Positions 15,088 through 21,762 of a DNA stretch of 36,695 nucleotides are shown one piece after another. The stretch is taken from positions 1 to 36,695 of the forward strand of contig DATBIS010000085.1 of the NCBI GenBank assembly GCA_036556805.1, read 5' to 3'. Position numbers and translations under genes: made by a program. Positions within the stretch are counted from its first letter, which is position 1. Every line of letters begins with the position of its first letter. The stretch comes from DATBIS01 sp036556805. GTDB lineage: Bacteria; Actinomycetota; UBA4738; HRBIN12. Below the pieces are notes generated by a model, which was given only the letters and a program-made list of their open reading frames with translations, had not been told where the DNA came from and ran no database searches.

Positions 15088-16148
15088 TCGACCTCGACGA
15101 CGAGCGAGCGCTCGCCGCCGGGGACCCCGGCCGGATGCTTGCGACGATCGCCGATCTCGGCCCCCAGTGCGGGGACGGGTACGCATTGGGGCTCGCGACC
15201 GAGGGCCTGCCCTCCGGCGAAGGCGTCACCGCGGTCGCGTTCTGCGGGATGGGCGGCTCGGCGGTCGCCGGCGACGCGCTCCGCGAGCTGTTCCGCGGCA
15301 GGCTGGGCGTCCCGATCGACGTCCATCGCGATCCCGAGCTTCCCGAGTTCTGCGGGCCGCACACGCTCGTCGTGTGCTCCTCGTATTCGGGCAACACGGC
15401 CGAGACGCTCGCATGCTTCGAGGAAGCGCTGTCGCGAGGCTGCCGGATCGTGCCGGTGACGTCCGGCGGCGCGCTTGCCGCGCGATCGGCCGAGGAGGGC
15501 CTGGGGATCGTGCGCGTGCCTCCCGGCTCCATGCCGCGCGCGGCGCTCGGGTATCTCGGATGCTCGGTCCTGGGAGCGCTCGAGCGGATCGGGCTCCTGC
15601 CGCCGCTGCGCGCCGACGTCGACGACACCGTCGCCGAGCTCGAGCGGCTGGCCGACCGGCTTGGCCCGGCGATCCCGCGCCGGGACAACCCCGCGAAGGA
15701 GCTCGCGTGGCAGATCGGCGACCGCGCGCCGCTGCTGTGGGGCGCCGAGGGCATCGGCGCGGTCGCCGCCGCCCGCTGGAAGACGCAGTTCAACGAGAAC
15801 GCGAAGGTCCCGGCCTGGTCCTCGGCGCTGCCGGAGCTCGACCACAACGAGGTCGTGGGGTGGGCGCACCCGGCCGGCGCCGCGTACTTCCTGATGGCGC
15901 TCCGCCACGACGGCGAGCACCCCGACGTCGCCGCGCGGTTTCCGCATTCGATCGCGATCGTGCGCGAGGCGGGCGCCGCAGTGGAAGAGGTGTGGGGAGC
16001 CGGCACGTCGCCGCTCGGCCGGCTGATGTCGCTCGTGATCATGGGCGACTTCACGAGCGCGTACCACGCGCTCGCGCACGGCGTCGACCCGACGCCCGTG
16101 GCCGCGATCGATCGCGTGAAGGCGGCGCTCGCCGAGGCGATGCCGTGA
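15084..16148 (+). CDS. SIS-domain phosphoglucose/phosphomannose isomerase-like protein
   Basis: This protein of 354 residues probably interconverts fructose-6-phosphate with glucose-6- or mannose-6-phosphate, feeding manB. The sugar-isomerase signature is clear: FCGMGGSAVAGD (about 54-65), CSSYSGNTAETLA (about 97-109), PVTSGG near 125, and in the second half KTQFNENAKVPAW with LDHNEVVGW, residues typical of the bifunctional PGI/PMI family. It overlaps the Trm112-like gene and the phosphorylase by 4 nt each. In Mycobacterium the same slot (after manB) holds a SIS protein. Substrate preference cannot be read from sequence alone. Confidence 0.9.
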   Translation: MIDLDDERALAAGDPGRMLATIADLGPQCGDGYALGLATEGLPSGEGVTAVAFCGMGGSAVAGDALRELFRGRLGVPIDVHRDPELPEFCGPHTLVVCSSYSGNTAETLACFEEALSRGCRIVPVTSGGALAARSAEEGLGIVRVPPGSMPRAALGYLGCSVLGALERIGLLPPLRADVDDTVAELERLADRLGPAIPRRDNPAKELAWQIGDRAPLLWGAEGIGAVAAARWKTQFNENAKVPAWSSALPELDHNEVVGWAHPAGAAYFLMALRHDGEHPDVAARFPHSIAIVREAGAAVEEVWGAGTSPLGRLMSLVIMGDFTSAYHALAHGVDPTPVAAIDRVKAALAEAMP

Positions 16149-16993
16149 GCAGCGAAACGCTTCCCGGCCCCAACGACGGCGTCGACGCCGGGATCGTCGC
16201 CGCGATCCGCGCTCGCACCGACGCAGAGCCGGTGGCGGGCGTGGTGCTCGGGTCCGGTCTCGGCAAGACGATCACGGTTGCGAAGGAGCTCGCCGGCGCG
16301 ACCGACGGCGTCGAGATCCCGTACACGGAGCTTCCTGGGTTCCCGCCACCCTCGGTGAAGGGGCACGCGGGCCGGTTGTGGATCGGCGAGCTCGGCGGGC
16401 GGCCGGTCGCGATCTTCCAGGGACGCATCCACTTCTACGAGGGACACGGAATGCCGCTCGCATCGATCACCACGCGCGTCGCGCGAGGGCTCGGCGCGCG
16501 CACCATGGTGCTCACGACCGCCGTCGGCGCGATCGACGCGACGCTCGCCGGCGGCACGCTCGTGGTGATCCGCGACCACCTCAACCTGATGGGGACGAAC
16601 CCGCTGTCCGGCTGGAGGATGCCCGACGGGTCGCCGGCGTTCGTGGACGTGTCGGGCGTGTACGACGCGGAGCTGTCGGCGGCGGCGCTCGAGGCGGCCC
16701 GAGCGCGGGACGGGTCGCTCGTCGCGGAGGGCCTCTACGGCGCCGTTGCGGGGCCGTCGTACGAGACGCCCGCCGAGACCGAGTTCCTCCGGCGGAGTGG
16801 CGCGACCGTGGTGGGCATGTCGATGGTGCCCGAGGCCGTGGCCGCGCGGGCTCTGGGCATGCGCGTTCTGGGACTCTCCTTCGTGACGAACGCCGCGGGC
16901 GCAGCCGTCTCGCACGAGGAGGTGCTCGAAGCGTCCGACGCGGCGGCGGCGGCGATCGGGCGGGTGCTCGCCGAGCTCGTCGACCGGCTCTGA
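16145..16993 (+). CDS. Purine nucleoside phosphorylase, trimeric PNP/MTAP family
   Basis: The enzyme splits purine nucleosides with phosphate into base and (thio)ribose-1-phosphate. Motifs over 282 residues: phosphate-binding VVLGSGLGK near 34-42, GHAGRLW near 74, GRIHFYEGHGMPL near 98, GPSYETPAE near 205, and VGMSMVPEA near 223. In the base pocket, SFVTNAAG has Asn249 where methylthioadenosine phosphorylases have Asp, which points to 6-oxopurines (inosine, guanosine) rather than MTA. Operon context with ahcY and mtnA argues the other way, so the true substrate is open. The GTG overlaps the upstream gene by 4 nt; ahcY follows after 25 nt. Confidence 0.88.
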   Translation: MSSETLPGPNDGVDAGIVAAIRARTDAEPVAGVVLGSGLGKTITVAKELAGATDGVEIPYTELPGFPPPSVKGHAGRLWIGELGGRPVAIFQGRIHFYEGHGMPLASITTRVARGLGARTMVLTTAVGAIDATLAGGTLVVIRDHLNLMGTNPLSGWRMPDGSPAFVDVSGVYDAELSAAALEAARARDGSLVAEGLYGAVAGPSYETPAETEFLRRSGATVVGMSMVPEAVAARALGMRVLGLSFVTNAAGAAVSHEEVLEASDAAAAAIGRVLAELVDRL

Positions 16994-17018
16994 GCGGACG
17001 AACGGAAGGTAGGGAGGC

Positions 17019-18272
17019 ATGGGACACGACGTGAAGGACGGGAGCCTCGCGCCGAAGGGCCGCGAGCGGATGGAGTGGGCGGCGGGAGAGATGCCGGTGC
17101 TCGGCCTCATCCGGGAGCGCTTCGAGAAGGAGCGCCCGCTGGACGGGATCCGGGTCGGCGCGTGCCTGCACGTGACCACCGAGACCGCGAACTTGATGGA
17201 GACGCTCGCGGCCGGCGGCGCGGAGGCGTCGCTCTGCGCATCGAACCCGCTCTCGACGCAGGACGACGTCGCGGCCGCGCTCGCGGAGAGCGGCATCGCG
17301 ACGTTCGCGATCAAAGGAGAGGACACCGAGACGTTCTTCCGCCACATCGGCGCCGTGCTCGACGGCCGACCGCAGATCACCATGGACGACGGCGCCGACA
17401 TGGTGAGCACCCTGCACCGCGAGCGACCCGACCAGATCGCCGAGATCATCGGCGGCACCGAGGAGACCACCACCGGCGTGATCCGGCTCCGCGCGATGGC
17501 GGCCGACGGCGCTCTCAAGTACCCGATCGTGAGCGTGAACGACGCCGACACGAAGCATCTGTTCGATAACCGGTTCGGCACCGGCCAGTCGACCATCGAC
17601 GCGATCATGCGCGCCACGAACCGGCTGCTCGCCGGCAAGACCGTCGTCGTGTGCGGGTACGGGATGTGCGGCCGCGGCGTGGCCTCCCGCGCGCGCGGGA
17701 TGGGGGCCCACGTCGTGGTGACGGAGGTCGAGCCCACCATCGCGCTCGAGGCCGTCATGGAGGGGTACCGCGTGATGCCGCTCGCGGAGGCCGCGCGCAT
17801 CGGCGACGTGTTCATCACGGTCACGGGCGACAAGGCGGTGATCCGCGGCGAGCACCTGGAGCGCATGAAGGACGGTGCGATCCTCGCGAACTCCGGCCAC
17901 TTCGACGTGGAGATCGACAAGCCGGCGCTCGCGGGCCTCGCCGTCTCGACGCGGCGGATCCGCGAGTTCGTCGACGAGTTCACGCTCGCCGACGGTCGCA
18001 GGCTGAACCTTCTGGGCGAGGGCCGGCTCGTGAACCTCTCCGCGGCGGAGGGACACCCCGCGGCGGTGATGGACATGTCGTTCGCGAACCAGGCCCTCGC
18101 GGTGGAGTGGGTCGTGCAGCACGCCGGCACGCTCGAGCCGCGCGTGTACGAGGTTCCTCGCGACATCGACCGGGAGGTGGCGAGGCTCAAGCTGCACGCG
18201 ATGGGCGTCGAGATCGACACGCTCACGCCGGAGCAGGAGGAGTACCTGCACTCGTGGCAGGAAGGGACCTAG
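17019..18272 (+). CDS. ahcY: Adenosylhomocysteinase (S-adenosylhomocysteine hydrolase)
   Basis: AhcY reversibly hydrolyses S-adenosylhomocysteine to adenosine and homocysteine, relieving product inhibition of methyltransferases. The 417-residue protein carries the NAD-binding VVCGYGMCGRGVASRARGMG (about 210-229), the substrate region ETANLMETLAAGGAEASLCASNPLSTQDDVAAAL near 58-90, KYPIVSVNDADTKHLFDNRFGTGQS near 168, and the conserved C terminus ending with HSWQEGT, where the family usually ends YRY. It is the short form without the plant/animal insertion. A good ribosome site (GTAGGGAGGC, 17009-17018) precedes the ATG. No SAH riboswitch is visible in the 25-nt gap. It neighbours genes for nucleoside and methylthioribose handling. 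Confidence 0.96.
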   Translation: MGHDVKDGSLAPKGRERMEWAAGEMPVLGLIRERFEKERPLDGIRVGACLHVTTETANLMETLAAGGAEASLCASNPLSTQDDVAAALAESGIATFAIKGEDTETFFRHIGAVLDGRPQITMDDGADMVSTLHRERPDQIAEIIGGTEETTTGVIRLRAMAADGALKYPIVSVNDADTKHLFDNRFGTGQSTIDAIMRATNRLLAGKTVVVCGYGMCGRGVASRARGMGAHVVVTEVEPTIALEAVMEGYRVMPLAEAARIGDVFITVTGDKAVIRGEHLERMKDGAILANSGHFDVEIDKPALAGLAVSTRRIREFVDEFTLADGRRLNLLGEGRLVNLSAAEGHPAAVMDMSFANQALAVEWVVQHAGTLEPRVYEVPRDIDREVARLKLHAMGVEIDTLTPEQEEYLHSWQEGT

Positions 18273-18640
18273 ACCGCTTCCGCGACGCGGGACGGGCGCT
18301 GTTCTCACGGGGACTCGTGCGAGGGCGCGAAGGGAATCTCTCGACGTTCGACGGCTTCCGCCTGCTGATCACGCGCGCCGGCTCCGAGCTCGCGTCGCTC
18401 GGGGGGGACGACGTGCTCGAGGGAACGCTCGACGCGATGCCGGCGGACGCCTCGTCCGACGCGGCGATCCACGTCGCCGCCTACGGGGAGCGCGGGCCCG
18501 GCGCGTTCGCGCACGCGCATCCGCCCGGCAGCGTGCCCCCGGACTGGGTCGAGGGCGAGGCCCACGGCTCCTACGCGTTCGGCGCGACGCTCGACGAAGC
18601 CGTCGCCGAGATCGTGCGACGCGCGCGAGGCGAGTCGTGA
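18254..18640 (+). CDS. Very short class II aldolase/adducin-family protein
   Basis: At 128 residues this is well below the roughly 200 or more usual for class II aldolases. The N-terminal signature GLVRGREGNLSTF (the G-N-x-S phosphate loop) and LLITRAGSEL (compare ITPSG) are present. The metal site shows only HAHPPG clearly. The PSSE motif that supplies the catalytic Glu in fuculose aldolase reads ASSD here, and the region between it and the end is shortened. The GTG at 18254 overlaps the end of ahcY by 19 nt, and the stop overlaps mtnA by 4 nt. Between ahcY and mtnA it may act on methylthioribulose- or deoxyribulose-1-phosphate as an aldolase or MtnB-like dehydratase. This is inference; a degenerate, non-catalytic member is possible. 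Confidence 0.7.
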   Translation: MAGRDLDRFRDAGRALFSRGLVRGREGNLSTFDGFRLLITRAGSELASLGGDDVLEGTLDAMPADASSDAAIHVAAYGERGPGAFAHAHPPGSVPPDWVEGEAHGSYAFGATLDEAVAEIVRRARGES

Positions 18641-19698
18641 CGACGATCGCGCCGATCGAGCGCCGCGGCGACGTCCTCGCGATCCTCGATCAGCGCCGCC
18701 TGCCGCACGAGGAGCGGTGGCTCGAATGCCGGACGCCGGCCGAGGTCGGCGAGGCGATCCGCTCGCTCGCCGTACGCGGCGCGCCGATCCTCGGCATCGT
18801 GGCGGCCAACGCCCTCACGCTCGTTGCGCCCTCGTCGCGTGCATCGAATCCGAGCGGCCTCATGGAGGAGCTCGAAGAGGCTGCGGCGATGCTTCGCGCG
18901 ACGCGACCGACCGCCGTGAACATCTCGTGGGCGGTGCACAGGGTGCTCGTGGCGGCGCGCTCGTCGGCGGCGTTCGGGATCGGCGAGGTCCGCGCCGCGA
19001 TCGAGCTGGAGGCAATCGCGATCGAGCGAGAAGATCGTGCAGCCTGCGATGCGATCGGAGCGTTCGGCAACGAGCTCGTGCCCGAGGGGGCGAACGTGCT
19101 CACGCATTGCAACACCGGCATGCTCTGCACGGGCGGCATCGGCACGGCGCAGGGCGTGATCCTCGCGGCTCACCGGGCCGGCAAACGGATCCACGTCTGG
19201 GTCGACGAGACGCGGCCGGTCTGGCAGGGCGCCCGGCTCACGGCGTGGGAGCTCGGCCGGCTGGGCGTGCCGCGCACGCTCGTCGCGGACGGCGCGGCGG
19301 CGTCGTTGATGCGGTCCGGCCGCGTCGACCTCGTGGTGACGGGCGCGGATCGGATCACGGCCGACGGCAGCGTCGCGAACAAGATCGGGACGTACGGCCT
19401 CGCCGTGCTCGCGCGCCATCACGACGTGCCATTCTTCGTGGCCGCGCCGGTGTCCACGATCGACCTCGAGACCGCCACCGGTGCCGAGGTGCCGATCGAG
19501 GAGCGAGCCCCGCAGGAGCTCACGACCCCGTTGGACACGCCCGTCGCCGAACCCGACACGCCGGCGGCGAACCCGGCGTTCGACGTCACGCCGCCCGATC
19601 TCGTCTCGGCGATCGTCACCGAGCACGGGGTGCTCCGCAGGCCGTACGCTTCCACTCTGCGGGAGGCCGTGGGCATGAGGGAGCGCAGGGGCGCATGA
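18637..19698 (+). CDS. mtnA: S-methyl-5-thioribose-1-phosphate isomerase (MtnA)
   Basis: MtnA isomerises methylthioribose-1-phosphate (and, in the DHAP shunt, 5-deoxyribose-1-phosphate) to the ribulose form. The 353-residue protein is related to eIF2B subunits. Visible family motifs are SLAVRGAPILGIVAA near 43-57, NISWAVHRVL near 95, the active-site Cys region LTHCNTGMLCTGGIGTAQG (about 151-169), VDETRPVWQGARLTAWEL near 189, and the catalytic Asp in TGADRITADGSVANKIGTY near 237. The GTG start is coupled to the aldolase stop. With the phosphorylase and the aldolase it makes up the first steps of thio- or deoxy-sugar salvage. Confidence 0.94.
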   Translation: MTTIAPIERRGDVLAILDQRRLPHEERWLECRTPAEVGEAIRSLAVRGAPILGIVAANALTLVAPSSRASNPSGLMEELEEAAAMLRATRPTAVNISWAVHRVLVAARSSAAFGIGEVRAAIELEAIAIEREDRAACDAIGAFGNELVPEGANVLTHCNTGMLCTGGIGTAQGVILAAHRAGKRIHVWVDETRPVWQGARLTAWELGRLGVPRTLVADGAAASLMRSGRVDLVVTGADRITADGSVANKIGTYGLAVLARHHDVPFFVAAPVSTIDLETATGAEVPIEERAPQELTTPLDTPVAEPDTPAANPAFDVTPPDLVSAIVTEHGVLRRPYASTLREAVGMRERRGA

Positions 19699-20351
19699 GG
19701 GAGGACGCGGGGAAGGTCTGGATCCGAGCGCACTTCGAGCGGTTCCCCGCGACCGTGAAGGGCGCCTTCGTGCTCCGGGGTGCCGACCGGGACCCGCACC
19801 AGGTGGTGATCCGCCATGCGAAGATCGTCGAGGCCTCGGGCGCGGGCGAGCGGCCGATCGACCTCCCGCCCGCCGTCATCGACGTGGCGCCGAAACTGGA
19901 CTTCTTCGTTCCGTTCGAGTTCCCCATCACCGAGCTCGGAGCCGGCTGGTACGGGCTCGAGTGTGCCGTCGAGATCGACGGCTCCCCGAGCGTGGAACGC
20001 CCCGGGAAGCGCTTCTCGGTGGCCTGGCCCCGCGCGACGACCCGGCGCGGCTCCGTGCCGGTCGAACGAGCGATGGCCCCGCCCTCCGGCCCGAAGGTGC
20101 AGCTCGAGCAGCTCGACCTGTACGCGGACTCGGCCAGGCTCCAGTTCTGGGCCGAGGAGCCCGTGGACGTCCGACTCTTCGCCGACGCCGAGGGGCTCAC
20201 GGCGCTCGAGGAGGAGTTCGACGCGGAAACCGGGAAGGGGAGGCTCACGGTCTACCCTGTCCTTCGCTCGCAGGGGTCGGTCCGGGTGGAGGTGCGCACG
20301 CGCGGGAAGCCCCGCAGCGAGCCCGCCGTCGCCGACGTGGCCCTGCCCTGA
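19695..20351 (+). CDS. Conserved-context protein of unknown function
   Basis: I do not recognise this 218-residue protein. It has no signal peptide, membrane helix or Cys. It looks soluble and beta-rich, with two apparent halves: residues 1-115 include KVWIRAHFERFPATVKGAF and FVPFEFPITELGAGWYGLE, and 125-218 include VQLEQLDLYADSARLQFWAE and a run of short alternating strands. A proline- and arginine-rich linker joins them. Immunoglobulin-like or C2-like folding is conceivable. The ATG overlaps the mtnA TGA by 4 nt, so it is the last gene of the operon that starts at manB or ahcY. No function is proposed. Confidence 0.75.
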   Translation: MREDAGKVWIRAHFERFPATVKGAFVLRGADRDPHQVVIRHAKIVEASGAGERPIDLPPAVIDVAPKLDFFVPFEFPITELGAGWYGLECAVEIDGSPSVERPGKRFSVAWPRATTRRGSVPVERAMAPPSGPKVQLEQLDLYADSARLQFWAEEPVDVRLFADAEGLTALEEEFDAETGKGRLTVYPVLRSQGSVRVEVRTRGKPRSEPAVADVALP

Positions 20352-20376
20352 CGGCGGGGCTGTCATCGCCCACCGG

Positions 20377-20382
20377 TAGCGT
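20377..20382 (+). promoter_or_regulatory. Putative leaderless -10 box of comF
   Basis: TAGCGT is followed by 8 nt and then the ATG at 20391, the same geometry as at fbiA and fbiC. There is no Shine-Dalgarno sequence in the 39-bp gap and no clear -35 box. Confidence 0.5.
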
Positions 20383-20390
20383 CCCGATCG

Positions 20391-21125
20391 ATGCTCGATC
20401 GCGTGCTCGACGTCGTGTTCCCGCGCCGCTGCGCCGGGTGCGGCGACGGCGGCTGGCCGTTCTGCCCGGCGTGCGCGTCGCGCCTGGTCGCGCTCGGCCC
20501 TCCCTGGTGCGAGCGCTGCGGCCGCCCCAGCGAGCGACCGCTCGACCGGTGCGAGGATTGCCCTCCCGATCCGGTGGCGATGGCGCGCGCCCCCTTCCTG
20601 TTCGAGGGTCCCGCGCGCGCGGCCGTGCTGAAGCTGAAGTTCGCCGGATGGAGGGCCGTGGCGGACGCGCTCGCGTCCGCGATGGCGAGCTGCGAGCCGC
20701 CGCCGGCCGACGTCATCACGTGGGTGCCGCTCGCGCGACGCCGAGAGGCCGAGCGCGGGTACGACCAGGCCCGGGCGCTCTCGGGCGCGATCGCGCGCCG
20801 GATCGGCGTGCCGGCGGCTCCGCTCCTTCGACGGACCCGTACGACGTCCCCGCAAGCGAAGCGCGCCGCCGCCGAGCGCCGCGCCGCCCTCGCGGGGGCG
20901 TTCCGGTCGATCCGAAGCGCTCCCGACCGGGTTCTGCTCGTGGACGACGTGCTCACGACCGGGGCGACGGCCGCCGCATGCGCGGGGGCCCTCCGCGACG
21001 CGGGTGCGCGCGAGGTCGTGCTGCTCACGGCCACCAGGGCGTTCTCGGGCTCTCTGCCCCTGCGCTATGCTCGCCGAGGGTTCCCGTCCGGGTCTGTGGT
21101 TGCCCGGAGAGACGCTCTCCGGTAG
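20391..21125 (+). CDS. ComF-family phosphoribosyltransferase-like protein
   Basis: ComF homologues are involved in DNA uptake in competent bacteria and are widespread elsewhere with unclear function. The 244-residue protein has an N-terminal Cys cluster (CAGC, CPAC, CERC and CEDC in residues 14-63), probably two zinc sites, then WVPLARRREAERGYDQARAL near 110-130 and the PRPP-binding loop RVLLVDDVLTTGATA near 182-196. The last 15 or so residues (after YARRG) are encoded by DNA that also forms the 5' arm and first hairpin of the RNA at 21078-21317, so they may be unconstrained as protein. In Mycobacterium a ComF-like gene also precedes hpf. Confidence 0.88.
   Translation: MLDRVLDVVFPRRCAGCGDGGWPFCPACASRLVALGPPWCERCGRPSERPLDRCEDCPPDPVAMARAPFLFEGPARAAVLKLKFAGWRAVADALASAMASCEPPPADVITWVPLARRREAERGYDQARALSGAIARRIGVPAAPLLRRTRTTSPQAKRAAAERRAALAGAFRSIRSAPDRVLLVDDVLTTGATAAACAGALRDAGAREVVLLTATRAFSGSLPLRYARRGFPSGSVVARRDALR
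21066..21071 (+). promoter_or_regulatory. Putative -10 box of the hpf leader RNA
   Basis: TATGCT lies inside the 3' end of comF. A start 7 nt downstream falls on G21078, exactly the first base of the 14-bp closing helix of the predicted RNA. No convincing -35 box is present. Confidence 0.5.
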
Positions 21126-21317
21126 TCGACGCCAGCCGCGGGCGAAACGACCCACGTAACGCGACCGTTGGTCGCCGAGCATGGTGCGGTTTAGATGTAA
21201 GCCCTGCCCCGGGGCGGGAGACCGGTCCGGGAGAGGATGTGAAGCCGCCGATCGGGCGAGCGATCATTCCCGCAGGCGAGTGTGGGGGCAAAGACCAGGT
21301 CAGCCGGACGGGAGCCC
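21078..21317 (+). ncRNA. Structured RNA upstream of hpf, candidate raiA-motif RNA
   Basis: GGGTTCCCGTCCGG (21078-21091) pairs along its full 14 nt with CCGGACGGGAGCCC (21304-21317), with a single G-U wobble, closing a 240-nt domain. Inside are three perfect hairpins: CCGGAGAG/CTCTCCGG (21104-21122, loop ACG), GCGACC/GGTCGC (21161-21175, loop GTT) and GATCG/CGATC (21250-21265). Between them lie unpaired purine-rich stretches such as TTTAGATGTAAG and GGCGAGTGTGGGGG. The gap 21126-21351 holds no gene. The raiA motif is a known structured RNA found upstream of raiA/hpf in Firmicutes and Actinobacteria. Position, size and the terminal helix agree; I could not compare with the consensus. It may be a separate RNA or a leader controlling hpf. 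Confidence 0.62.
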
Positions 21318-21351
21318 ATCACCGGCGCCGAGGGGAAGGAGGAGCCGCCCG

Positions 21352-21762
21352 ATGGAGCTCACCTGCACGGGCCGCGGGATCCACGTCACCGATGAGATGC
21401 GTGCAAGCGCAACTCGCAAGCTCGCCCGCGTCGAGCGCCTGGAGGCACGCGCGACCCGGCTCGAGGTCGAGATCATCGTGGAGAAGAACCCGCGCCGCGC
21501 GCACCTGAAGCGCCTGGAGGCGGCCCTGCACACTCCTCGGAAGACCTTCCGCGCGCACGGAGAGGACACCGAGTTCGAGAGCGCGCTCGACGAGGTGGTG
21601 GCGCGGCTCGAGCGTCAGGTTCGGGACCACCACGAGAAGCGACGCACGAAGGTTCTTTCCGGCGCTCGATCGGTGAGCAAAGGGAATGCCCTAGAATCCG
21701 CTCACGAGAGCGACGCTCGTGCCGATACCTCCGATGACGCCGGACTGAGGGGTGAAGCTTGA
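21352..21762 (+). CDS. hpf: Ribosome hibernation-promoting factor (HPF/RaiA family)
   Basis: HPF binds the 30S decoding region and inactivates ribosomes under stress or in stationary phase. The 136-residue protein begins MELTCTGRGIHVTDEMR and contains the KLARVERLE and FESALDEVVARLERQVRDHHEKRR segments of the S30AE domain. It lacks the C-terminal dimerisation domain of long HPF (the last 35 residues are a polar tail), so it is a short form. The ATG follows AAGGAGGAG (21336-21344) with 7-nt spacing. A 240-nt structured RNA ends 34 nt upstream. The stop overlaps the TTG of the response regulator. Confidence 0.9.
   Translation: MELTCTGRGIHVTDEMRASATRKLARVERLEARATRLEVEIIVEKNPRRAHLKRLEAALHTPRKTFRAHGEDTEFESALDEVVARLERQVRDHHEKRRTKVLSGARSVSKGNALESAHESDARADTSDDAGLRGEA

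Noticed and set aside
16994..17018. SAH riboswitch before ahcY
   Set aside because: The gap is only 25 nt and is occupied by the ribosome-binding site.
13703..18226. A 4.5-kb open frame on the minus strand opposite manB through ahcY
   Set aside because: It is antisense to well-recognised genes, has the Arg/Ser/Pro-rich composition of a shadow frame in high-G+C DNA, and shows no family motifs.
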